DNA of 7,579 nucleotides from Bordetella parapertussis (GTDB lineage Bacteria > Pseudomonadota > Gammaproteobacteria > Burkholderiales > Burkholderiaceae_C): positions 1 through 7,579 of the forward strand of contig CALQBT020000115.1 of NCBI GenBank assembly GCA_943328885.2. The letters run 5' to 3'. The translations under genes and the position numbers were made by a program. Below are positions 1 to 5,725 of this stretch, piece after piece (the stretch's first letter is position 1; each line of letters begins with the position of its first letter). The notes beneath the pieces are model-generated. The model had not been told where the DNA came from and ran no database searches. It saw nothing but the letters and a program-made list of their open reading frames with translations.

Positions 1-749
1 AGCAGCGCACCGCGGATCGAGCCGATGCCGCCGATCACGACGACGACAAAGCAGATGATCAGCACCTGGTTGCCCATGCCAGGGTAGACCGACGACACGG
101 GTGCTGCGACCATGCCGGCGAGCACTGCCAGACCCAGGCCTGCGGCGAACACCACGCGGTACAGAAATTTGATGTCGACGCCCAGCGACTGCACCATCTC
201 TCGGTTGCTGCTGCCGGCGCGGATCATCATGCCCAGCCGGGTGCGGGTCAGCACGAGGTACATGCCCAGTGCCAGCGCCAGGCAAACGCCTGAGATGAAC
301 AGCCGGTAGACCGGGTAAGTCATCATCTCGCCGAGCGCGATCGTGCCAGCCAGCAAGGGCGGCGGCGCCACGCCGTGCACGTTGTCGCCGACCGTCAAGC
401 TGCGCAACTCCTCGAACACCAGGATCAGGCCGTAGGTCATCAACACCTGTTGCAGGTGCTCGCGCTCGTAGAGAAAGCTGAAAAAAGCCCACTCCAGCCC
501 ATAGCCCAGCAGCACCGCCAGCACCAGGCCCACCCCCAGTGTCGCGAAGAAGCCGCCGCCCAAGGTCGATCCGACGACTGGCGCCAGCGCGAAGGCCATG
601 TAGGCGCCGATCATGTAGAAGCTGCCGTGCGCCAGATTGATCACGCCCATGATGCCGAAGATCAGCGTCAGCCCCGAAGCCACCAGAAACAGCAGCAGCC
701 CGTACTGCAGCGAGTTCAGGCATTGGATCAGGAAGGTGGAAAAGTCCAT
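1..749 (-). CDS. LivH-type ABC transporter permease, partial (C-terminus beyond window)
   Basis: Inner-membrane permease of the branched-chain amino acid (HAAT) ABC transporter family; with the binding protein encoded just upstream it probably forms a benzoate/aromatic-acid importer. About 249 codons are visible from ATG 749-747 to the left edge with no stop; family members have about 290-300 residues, so only the end is missing. The N-terminus MDFSTFLIQCLNSLQYGLLL leads into the diagnostic segment around residues 26-50 with GLTLIFGIMGVINLAHGSF, followed by alternating hydrophobic stretches and, near the left edge, the conserved GGIGSIRGA cytoplasmic motif that contacts the ATPase. No strong ribosome binding site precedes the ATG, but the family N-terminus fits this start. 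It lies 142 bp downstream of the binding-protein gene on the same strand, with a hairpin in the gap. Family identity is clear; the aromatic substrate is inferred from context only. Confidence 0.93.
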   Translation of the reverse strand, partial: MDFSTFLIQCLNSLQYGLLLFLVASGLTLIFGIMGVINLAHGSFYMIGAYMAFALAPVVGSTLGGGFFATLGVGLVLAVLLGYGLEWAFFSFLYEREHLQQVLMTYGLILVFEELRSLTVGDNVHGVAPPPLLAGTIALGEMMTYPVYRLFISGVCLALALGMYLVLTRTRLGMMIRAGSSNREMVQSLGVDIKFLYRVVFAAGLGLAVLAGMVAAPVSSVYPGMGNQVLIICFVVVVIGGIGSIRGAL

Positions 750-829
750 CAGTCTGTTCGGCGTTGGCAAATCGGCGGATGTGACGCAGCTGCCGTCGCG
801 AGCGGTTCGAGGTCGGGTCGAGCAGTACA

Positions 830-847
830 GCCGTACACCCGTACGGC
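830..847 (-). repeat. Intergenic hairpin between binding-protein and permease genes
   Basis: Perfect inverted repeat: 7-bp arms GCCGTAC/GTACGGC around a 4-nt loop, within the 142-bp gap after the binding-protein stop. The transcribed (minus) strand has no T-run after it, so it is not a standard intrinsic terminator. Hairpins at this position in ABC operons often protect the upstream mRNA or reduce read-through, letting the soluble binding protein be made in excess of the membrane parts; that role is inferred here. Confidence 0.5.
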
Positions 848-891
848 GCGCAGCGTAGGCCCGAAATCGGACCGCGCAGCAGGCGGATGCG

Positions 892-2067
892 TTACATCCT
901 GCAGCCGCGCGCCGGGTCGGCGAGGCCCTTGCTCGCCACACCGACCAGCTTGTTCTCCTTGCCCACGACCTGGCGCAGGTAGATGTCTTGCACCGGGTTG
1001 TGCGCCTTGGACAGGCTGAACGGGCCGCGCGGGCTGTCGATCTTGGTTTTCTGCAGCGCGGCGGCGAACTCGGCCTTCTTGCTGACATCGCCCTTGACGG
1101 CGTTCAGCCCGATCGCCAGCATCTGCGCCGCGTCATAGCCTTGCACCGCGTAGACGTCGGGCTGCAGCTTGTAAGCTTTGGCGTAGGCCAGCCGGAAGGC
1201 CTTGTCTCGCGGCGTCTCCAGGCTGTCGGCGTAGTGCAGCGTCGTGAACAGACCGTCAGCCGCGTCGCCCTGGGCCTCGAGCGTGCCGTCGGTGATGAAG
1301 CCTGCGCCGTACAGCGGAATGCTCTTTTTCAGTCCAGCGCCGGCGTAGTCCTTGACGAACTTGACCGCGCCGCCGCCGGCAAAAAAGGTGTAGACCGCAT
1401 CGGGCTTGGTCGCGGCGATCTCGGTCAGCAAGGCCTGGAACTCGACGTTCGGGAAGGGCAGGCTGAGTTCTTTGACGACCGCGCCGCCGCCTTTTTCAAA
1501 GGCCTCCTTGAAGCCTTTGACAGATTCGTCGCCCGCAGCGTATTTCCAGGTGATCGTGACGACCTTCTTGTGGCCTTTCTTGGCCACCACCTCGCCCATC
1601 GCATAGCCTGGCTGCCAGTTGCTGAAGCTAGAGCGAAAGATGTTGGGCGCGCACATTGCGCCGGTCACCGCATCAGCGCCGGCGTTGGGCACGATCAGCA
1701 GCGTGCCGCTGTCCTTGGCCACCTTGGCCATCGCCATCGCAACCCCCGAGTGCACCGTGCCGACCAGCACGTCGACGGCGTCGCGCTTGACCAGTTTGTT
1801 GACGTTGTCGGTGGCCTTGCTCGGATCGCTCTCGTCGTCGACCTTGAAGAATTCGACCTCGCGACCGGCGATCTTGCCGCCGGTCTCAGCGATCTGCAGC
1901 CGAAAGCCGTTCTCGATCGCGTTGCCCAGTGCGGCGAAGGTGCCGGTGTAAGGCAGCATCAGCCCGACCTTGAGCTTGGGCGCGGCCTGCGTGTAGGCGG
2001 CGAATGGTGCGGCCATGGCGGCCAGCGCCACGGCGGTGGCAGCGAGTTGGCGTCGAGTCAAGGTCAT
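892..2067 (-). CDS. Periplasmic ABC substrate-binding protein (LivK-like, probable aromatic-acid binder)
   Basis: Type I periplasmic binding protein (Peripla_BP_6, Leu/Ile/Val-binding superfamily), 391 residues, that would deliver substrate to the LivH-type permease. Start ATG 2067 is chosen over an upstream in-frame ATG at 2106 because AGGAGA (2079-2074) lies 6 nt before it and the protein then begins with a proper signal peptide: MTLTRRQLAAT followed by a hydrophobic stretch and likely cleavage after about residue 28 (YTQA|APK). The TRRQLA sequence is twin-arginine-like, so Tat export is possible. The mature part opens with KVGLMLPYTGTFAALG, typical of the family's first strand. Only two cysteines are seen, C139 (MCAPN) and C389 three residues from the end, suggesting a periplasmic disulfide. 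The ATG overlaps the hydrolase stop (ATGA), implying translational coupling. Position beside bclA and box genes suggests benzoate or a similar ligand; classic leucine binding cannot be excluded. Confidence 0.92.
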   Translation of the reverse strand: MTLTRRQLAATAVALAAMAAPFAAYTQAAPKLKVGLMLPYTGTFAALGNAIENGFRLQIAETGGKIAGREVEFFKVDDESDPSKATDNVNKLVKRDAVDVLVGTVHSGVAMAMAKVAKDSGTLLIVPNAGADAVTGAMCAPNIFRSSFSNWQPGYAMGEVVAKKGHKKVVTITWKYAAGDESVKGFKEAFEKGGGAVVKELSLPFPNVEFQALLTEIAATKPDAVYTFFAGGGAVKFVKDYAGAGLKKSIPLYGAGFITDGTLEAQGDAADGLFTTLHYADSLETPRDKAFRLAYAKAYKLQPDVYAVQGYDAAQMLAIGLNAVKGDVSKKAEFAAALQKTKIDSPRGPFSLSKAHNPVQDIYLRQVVGKENKLVGVASKGLADPARGCRM

Positions 2068-2861
2068 CGTGGGTCTCCTGAATGTCGTTGGATGAAATCG
2101 GTGCAAGCTTTGATCAGCGCTGCGGGCTGGTCGCGATGGGGTGAGTGGCCGCAGTCGGCCAGAACCAGCGATTCTGACCCCTTCACGCGGCGAGCAATCC
2201 GATCGATCTGCTCGAGGCTGCCGTATTCGTCGTTCAAACCCTGCACCGCCAGCAGCGGGCAGGCGATAGCGCTGATCTCAGCTTCGATGTTCCAGTCGCA
2301 GAAGTCGGGGTCGAGCCAGATGTCGTTCCAGCCCCGAAATGCTGAATCAGGGTCGGCGTGGTGGCGCGCCAGCTTGCTGCGCAGGTCGGTCTCGAGGTAG
2401 GCCTGGCGGGCCTGGGCGATGCTCGCCAGCGTGAGATCCTCGACCATCACATGGGGTGCCAGCACGATCGCGCCGGCGGCCTGGTTTGGCCAGTGCGCCG
2501 CGTGCAGCAGCGCGATCGAGCCGCCGTCGCTGTGGCCGAACAGCCAGGGCTTGCCGGCATGCACGCCCAGCGCGGCCAGCAGCGTGGGCAGCACCTGCTG
2601 GGCCTGCCGGTGCATGAAGTCTGGGCCCAAGGGGCTGGTGCGTGCGCCAGACCTGCCGTAACCGGGCCTCGAGTAGACCAGGCCGCGGCAGGCCGCCGCT
2701 TCGCAAAGCCGCTGCGGAAAGTCGCGCCACATCGACAGCGACCCCAGGCCTTCGTGCAGGAACACGATCAGCGGGTGCTTGCCATCGTCCGAACCGACCC
2801 AGGCATGCTCGATGCGCACCGACTGGCCGTCGCACTCGATGTCGACGAACTCGACCGTCAC
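2064..2861 (-). CDS. Alpha/beta hydrolase of the box cluster (possible thioesterase or lactonase)
   Basis: Cytoplasmic alpha/beta-hydrolase-fold protein of 265 residues with no signal peptide. The catalytic triad is visible: nucleophile S111 in the elbow GHSDGG, acid D211 in GLNDEYG, and H239 in DCGHSPH. HEGLGS at 36-41 is the oxyanion-hole region (an HG-x-G variant). The start is GTG 2861, giving MTVEFVDIECDG; it overlaps the bclA stop as GTGA, and no better ATG lies near the conserved beginning. A longer reading from 3239 would only add out-of-frame bclA sequence. It is coupled to bclA upstream and, by ATGA, to the binding-protein gene downstream. Similar hydrolases accompany box genes in other bacteria, where a lactone-hydrolase role has been suggested. 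Hydrolysis of a dead-end acyl-CoA or lactone, or of an ester that supplies benzoate, would all fit. Fold and triad are certain; the substrate is unknown. Confidence 0.88.
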   Translation of the reverse strand: MTVEFVDIECDGQSVRIEHAWVGSDDGKHPLIVFLHEGLGSLSMWRDFPQRLCEAAACRGLVYSRPGYGRSGARTSPLGPDFMHRQAQQVLPTLLAALGVHAGKPWLFGHSDGGSIALLHAAHWPNQAAGAIVLAPHVMVEDLTLASIAQARQAYLETDLRSKLARHHADPDSAFRGWNDIWLDPDFCDWNIEAEISAIACPLLAVQGLNDEYGSLEQIDRIARRVKGSESLVLADCGHSPHRDQPAALIKACTDFIQRHSGDPR

Positions 2862-4471
2862 TGCAGGGACTGCTCTTTCTCGCGCAGCTTGAAACGCTGG
2901 ATCTTGCCGGTGGCGGTCTTGGGCAGGTCGTCGAGGAACTCGATCTGGCGCGGGTACTTGTAGGGCGCCAACCTGTCCTTGACGAAGGCCTTGAGCTCGT
3001 CTTCGCTGACCTGCGCGCCTGGCTTGCACACCACGAAGGCCTTGGTGCGGGTCAGCCCGTTCGCGTCGGCCACGCCGATCACCGCCGCCTCGAGCACCGC
3101 CGGGTGCTGCGCCAGCATCGATTCGACCTCGAAGGGCGACACGTAGATGCCGCTGACTTTGAGCATGTCGTCGCTGCGCCCGGCGTAGGTGTAGCTGCCG
3201 TCGGCATTGCGCAGGTATTTGTCGCCGCTCTTGGTCCAATGTCCCTGGAAGGTCTCGCGCGACTTGTCGCGGTTGCCCCAGTACATCAGCGCCGCGCTCG
3301 GGCCCTGGATGTAGAGGTCACCGGTGTCGGTCGAGCCGTCCGGATGCTCGGCCAGCGGCGCACCGTCGTCGCCGCGCAACTCGACCTGGTAGCCTGGCAC
3401 CGGCCAGCCGGTGCTGCCATAGCGCAGCCGGCTGGGGCTGTTGGACAGAAAGATGTGCAGCATCTCGGTCGAGCCGATGCCGTCGATGATCTCGACGCCG
3501 AAATGGGCCGAGAAGCGCTGCCCCAGGTCGGCTGGCAGCGCCTCGCCGGCCGACGAGCACAGCCGCAGCGCCACCGCGTCGCGCGCCGGCAGCGCGGCTG
3601 AGGCGAGCATGCCGGCATAGCCCGTGGGCGCGCCGAAGAACAGCGTCGGCCGCTGCCCGCCAGCGCTGCGCTGTCCAGGGGTGTCAGCGACCCAGCGTTT
3701 GAAGACGGCCTCGGGCGTTGGCCGTTCGGCCATCAGCACGGTGGTCGCCCCGACGCTGAGCGGAAAACTCAGGCTGTTGCCCAGGCCGTAGGCGAAGAAC
3801 AGTTTGGCGGCTGAGAAGCAGATGTCGCGCTCGGTCAAGCCCAGCAGCGGCGTGCCGTAGAGCTCGGCGGTCCAGTAAGGGTTGGCCTGGCTGTGCAGCG
3901 CGCCCTTGGGCCGGCCGGTCGAGCCCGAGGAGTAGAGCCAGAAGCCTGGGTCGTCGGGACCGGTGCCTGCGGGCAGCGCAAGTGGCGGCTGGGCGCTGAT
4001 GAAGTCCTCGAAGTCGACTTCATCGGGCGGCAAGCCCTGGGTCGGCCTAGACACGACGATGGTCTTGACCTCGTGCGGGCCTTGCGCCAGCGCGGCCTGC
4101 AAGGTGGGCAGCAGCGCGGCCGACACCAGCACGGCCTGGGCTCGGCTGTGGGCCAGCATGTAGGCGTAGTCGTCCACGGTGAGCAAGGTGTTGATGGCTA
4201 CCGGGACGATGCCGGCGTAGAGCGCCCCCAGAAAGCTCACCGGCCAGTCGCTGCAGTCGTGCATCAGCAACAGCACCCGTTCCTCGCGCCTCACCCCTGC
4301 GTTCAGCAGCGCCGCGGCCAGACAGCGGATCCGCTGTGCCAACTCGCCATAGCGCAGCAAGCCTGCGTCGTCGATGTACGCAATCTTGTCGGGGCGGCTG
4401 GCGTTGCGCTCGATCAGGTGCTGGGCGAAGTTGAAGCGCTCGCCCGGGGCGGGCACGCAAGACGGGGCCAT
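2858..4471 (-). CDS. bclA: Benzoate-CoA ligase
   Basis: Activates benzoate with ATP and CoA to benzoyl-CoA, AMP and PPi, the entry step of the box pathway. The 537-residue length fits the family. Acyl-adenylate-forming motifs appear in order: P-loop SSGSTGRPKG at 181-190; GIGSTEMLH at 331-339; TDTGDLYI at 381-388; SGDKYL at 415-420; hinge GRSDDMLKVSG at 431-441; and the C-terminal catalytic lysine K523 in KTATGKIQRF. The stretch FFAYGLGNSLSFPLSVGATT (225-244) is characteristic of benzoate/aryl-CoA ligases. ATG 4471 is chosen because GGAGA (4482-4478) lies 6 nt upstream; extending to the ATG at 4672 would cross the promoter and the start of divergent boxR. A short Gly/Gln/Ser-rich stretch at about 263-274 looks like a small loop insertion relative to relatives as I remember them. 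The stop overlaps the hydrolase GTG. Preference for benzoate over 2-aminobenzoate or 4-hydroxybenzoate is inferred from the neighbours. Confidence 0.95.
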   Translation of the reverse strand: MAPSCVPAPGERFNFAQHLIERNASRPDKIAYIDDAGLLRYGELAQRIRCLAAALLNAGVRREERVLLLMHDCSDWPVSFLGALYAGIVPVAINTLLTVDDYAYMLAHSRAQAVLVSAALLPTLQAALAQGPHEVKTIVVSRPTQGLPPDEVDFEDFISAQPPLALPAGTGPDDPGFWLYSSGSTGRPKGALHSQANPYWTAELYGTPLLGLTERDICFSAAKLFFAYGLGNSLSFPLSVGATTVLMAERPTPEAVFKRWVADTPGQRSAGGQRPTLFFGAPTGYAGMLASAALPARDAVALRLCSSAGEALPADLGQRFSAHFGVEIIDGIGSTEMLHIFLSNSPSRLRYGSTGWPVPGYQVELRGDDGAPLAEHPDGSTDTGDLYIQGPSAALMYWGNRDKSRETFQGHWTKSGDKYLRNADGSYTYAGRSDDMLKVSGIYVSPFEVESMLAQHPAVLEAAVIGVADANGLTRTKAFVVCKPGAQVSEDELKAFVKDRLAPYKYPRQIEFLDDLPKTATGKIQRFKLREKEQSLQ

Positions 4472-4572
4472 GGGCAGTCTCCGGGTGGCGGGTCGGTCGC
4501 GGTCGCGACGCCCGCAGGGCATGGGGTCGGCCGGCGCCTCAGCGCCCGACTGGGCTGGCCTGACGCGCCGGC

Positions 4573-4601
4573 TTGCGGCTTTCGAAAATATGAAGTATTG
4601 T
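4573..4601 (+). promoter_or_regulatory. Predicted sigma70 promoter of boxR
   Basis: -35 TTGCGG (4573-4578), 17-bp spacer, -10 TATTGT (4596-4601). The predicted start is near 4608, giving a 5' leader of about 28 nt. The -35 is weak (only TTG matches consensus), as expected for a regulator made at low level. The -10 box overlaps the ATTGTGCAAT element, so a protein bound there would block the promoter, consistent with autoregulation. Confidence 0.45.
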
Positions 4602-4606
4602 GCAAT
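4597..4606. promoter_or_regulatory. Candidate BoxR operator ATTGTGCAAT in the bclA/boxR control region
   Basis: Inverted repeat ATTG-TG-CAAT containing a TGCA core, covering the boxR -10 and touching both predicted start sites (about 4607 leftward, 4608 rightward). The related regulator BzdR of Azoarcus is known to use operators built on TGCA repeats, and BoxR recognises similar sites. The 8-mer ATTGTGCA recurs at 5711-5718 in the boxC control region. Assignment to BoxR is inferred from position and motif similarity. Confidence 0.5.
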
Positions 4607-4613
4607 CGATCGA

Positions 4614-4642
4614 ACAGTAGCGTTGCGCCCATACGATGTCAA
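4614..4642 (-). promoter_or_regulatory. Predicted sigma70 promoter of the bclA operon
   Basis: Reading leftward: a perfect -35 TTGACA (4642-4637), a 17-bp spacer and -10 TACTGT (4619-4614), which keeps the three most conserved bases. The predicted start is near 4607. The -35 covers part of the boxR ATG (4636-4638), and the core lies downstream of the boxR start site, so the two divergent promoters face each other and polymerase occupancy should be mutually exclusive. Confidence 0.55.
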
Positions 4643-5622
4643 GCAACATAATGCATTCCCCAGGGTATTCACCAGCTTTGGCGCCGGTGCCGGTGCCGGT
4701 GCCGGTGCCGTCCCCGTCCCCGCCCGCGCAGAGCCAGGCGCTGGCCGAGCCCAAAAATCCCTCGCTGCTGGCCTTGGGCGATCGGGTGCGTCGGCTTCGC
4801 GCCAGCCGCGGCATGACCCGCAAGGCCGTGGCGCTGGCGGCCGATGTGTCGGAGCGTCACCTGGCCAACCTCGAATACGGCATCGGCAACGCGTCCTTCC
4901 TGGTCTTGCAGCAGGTGGCTGCCGCGCTGCATTGCAGTCTGGCCGAACTTGTCGGCGATGTCAGCACTTCGACGCCCGAGTGGCTGCTGATCCGCGAGTT
5001 GCTGACGCCTTGCGACGAAGCCGTGTTGCGCCGCGTGCGGATCGCCCTCGGCGGCTTGCTGGGCAAGGGGGGTGGCAGCGCCGTGGGGCCGCGCAGCCCG
5101 CGCATCGCTTTGATCGGCCTGCGTGGTGCGGGCAAGTCCACGCTCGGCCAGCGACTGGCCGACGACCTGGGCTTTGCGTTCGTCGAACTCAGCCGCGAGA
5201 TTGAGAAGTTTGCCGGCTGCAGCATCGGCGAGATCCAGAGCCTGTACGGCCAGAACGCTTACCGCCGCTACGAGCGGCGGGCACTGGAAGAAGCGATCCA
5301 GATCCACCCCGAAGCGGTGATCGCGACACCGGGCGGCATGGTGTCGGACGCCGCCACCTTCAGCCTGCTGCTCGCGCATTGCACCACGCTGTGGTTGCAA
5401 GCCGACCCGCAAGACCACATGCAGCGCGTCACCGCGCAGGGCGACTTGCGGCCGATGGCGGCGAGCACCGAAGCGATGGAGGACTTGCGCCAGATCCTGG
5501 CCGGGCGCGCCGATTTCTACTCCCAAGCCGATTTCAGGCTCGACACCAGCGCCGCGCCGCTAGAGCCCACCTTCCAGGCACTGCGCACGCTGGTGCGCGA
5601 GGCCTTGCAATTGCCGACCTGA
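4636..5622 (+). CDS. boxR: BoxR/BzdR-family regulator: XRE HTH fused to shikimate-kinase-like domain
   Basis: Transcriptional regulator, expected to repress box genes and release DNA on binding benzoyl-CoA. Residues 47-108 form a Cro/CI-type helix-turn-helix (LGDRVRRLRASRGMTRKAVA, then VSERHLANLEYG). A linker at about 109-153 follows. Residues 155-328 are shikimate-kinase-like, with Walker A GLRGAGKST at 161-169, REIEKFAGCSIGEI at 187-200, TPGGM at 231-235 and a lid-like RPMAAS at 272-277. The shikimate-binding DxD of true kinases is replaced by ELS, supporting an effector-binding rather than metabolic role. An in-frame TAG at 4618-4620 limits the start; ATG 4636 and ATG 4651 are both possible and neither has a clear Shine-Dalgarno. 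Residues 1-45 are a low-complexity Pro/Val/Ser extension that seems longer than in relatives (BzdR is about 298 residues as I recall, against 328 here). Divergent from bclA and followed by boxC after 163 bp. Confidence 0.93.
   Translation: MSSNIMHSPGYSPALAPVPVPVPVPSPSPPAQSQALAEPKNPSLLALGDRVRRLRASRGMTRKAVALAADVSERHLANLEYGIGNASFLVLQQVAAALHCSLAELVGDVSTSTPEWLLIRELLTPCDEAVLRRVRIALGGLLGKGGGSAVGPRSPRIALIGLRGAGKSTLGQRLADDLGFAFVELSREIEKFAGCSIGEIQSLYGQNAYRRYERRALEEAIQIHPEAVIATPGGMVSDAATFSLLLAHCTTLWLQADPQDHMQRVTAQGDLRPMAASTEAMEDLRQILAGRADFYSQADFRLDTSAAPLEPTFQALRTLVREALQLPT
4641..4657. promoter_or_regulatory. 17-bp shared element (GCA-N6-TGC), copy 1
   Basis: AAGCAACATAATGCATT matches the element at 5747-5763 at 14 of 17 positions, with a common hyphenated palindrome GCA-N6-TGC (4643-4654 here). 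It lies at the upstream edge of the bclA -35 box and inside boxR codons 2-8. A regulator bound here could repress or activate bclA and hinder boxR elongation. It is proposed as a second BoxR half-operator; no binding evidence exists in the sequence itself. Confidence 0.4.
4683..4712 (+). repeat. GCCGGT hexamer microsatellite inside boxR
   Basis: Four perfect tandem copies of GCCGGT (4683-4706) followed by a degenerate GCCGTC unit and CCC/GTC triplets. Because the unit is 6 bp and in frame, it encodes alternating Pro-Val, then Pro-Ser, at residues 17-30 of BoxR. Slippage would change the length of the N-terminal tail in two-residue steps without shifting the frame. Confidence 0.85.
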
Positions 5623-5628
5623 GCTCAT

Positions 5629-5678
5629 CGTCGAAAACAGGCAATAAAGTGCTCATTTTGCCGAGCAATAGGTCGACG
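5629..5678. repeat. Nested inverted repeats downstream of boxR
   Basis: An outer pair CGTCGA (5629-5634) and TCGACG (5673-5678) encloses an inner pair TGCTC (5650-5654) and GAGCA (5663-5667). No T-run follows, so this is a poor intrinsic terminator and boxR read-through into boxC is likely. The arms are short and could arise by chance; a role in mRNA processing or upstream regulator binding is speculative. Confidence 0.3.
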
Positions 5679-5696
5679 CCCCGGGTGGTTTCAGGC

Positions 5697-5710
5697 TTGA
5701 CGCGCGTCAA
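5697..5710. promoter_or_regulatory. 14-bp palindrome TTGAC-N4-GTCAA over the boxC -35 (FNR/FixK-like box)
   Basis: TTGACGCGCGTCAA is a perfect palindrome with the half-site spacing of CRP/FNR-superfamily boxes (FNR consensus TTGAT-N4-ATCAA; FixK/DNR variants accept C/G at the inner position). Its centre lies about 28 bp before the predicted start, where binding would repress. Half of it is also the -35 hexamer, so part of the match may be coincidental. Binding by an oxygen-sensing FNR-type protein is inference. Confidence 0.35.
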
Positions 5711-5725
5711 ATTGTGCACTATGCT
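5697..5725 (+). promoter_or_regulatory. Predicted sigma70 promoter of the boxC-boxB operon
   Basis: -35 TTGACG (5697-5702; five of six consensus bases), a 17-bp spacer and -10 TATGCT (5720-5725; four of six). The predicted start is near 5732, leaving a leader of about 54 nt before the boxC ATG. The promoter is embedded in dense symmetric motifs: a 14-bp palindrome over the -35, GTGCAC just before the -10, and TGCA elements downstream of the start. This indicates tight negative control. Confidence 0.6.

Larger units (their letters stand above)
4472..4607 (-). other. Predicted 5' leader of bclA mRNA
   Basis: If transcription starts near 4607, as the promoter call implies, bclA has an untranslated leader of about 136 nt, long for a metabolic operon. 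It is GC-rich and contains two small perfect inverted repeats: GTCGCG/CGCGAC at 4496-4509 (2-nt loop) and GGCGC/GCGCC at 4533-4546 (4-nt CTCA loop). No known riboswitch pattern, leader peptide or T-run terminator was recognised. Only the ribosome binding site GGAGA (4482-4478) has a clear role. Confidence 0.35.

Noticed and set aside
375..1019. 214-codon plus-strand open frame over the left end
   Set aside because: Gln/Arg/His-rich composition typical of antisense translation of the LivH-type permease and the binding-protein C-terminus.
988..2400. 470-codon open frame on the plus strand opposite the binding-protein gene
   Set aside because: Antisense shadow of high-GC coding sequence; no family motifs, no ribosome binding site, and the opposite strand carries clear genes with conserved motifs.
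2862..3239. Longer hydrolase reading of 391 residues starting at 3239
   Set aside because: The extra 126 residues are an out-of-frame, Arg/Gln-rich reading of bclA; the hydrolase fold begins right after GTG 2861.
4472..4672. Upstream ATG (4672) giving a 604-residue ligase
   Set aside because: It would add 67 residues without family similarity, cross the divergent promoter and overlap the boxR start; the ATG at 4471 has a good ribosome binding site.
4683..4712. On/off phase-variable repeat in boxR
   Set aside because: The unit is 6 bp, so slippage stays in frame and cannot switch translation off; only tail length would vary.
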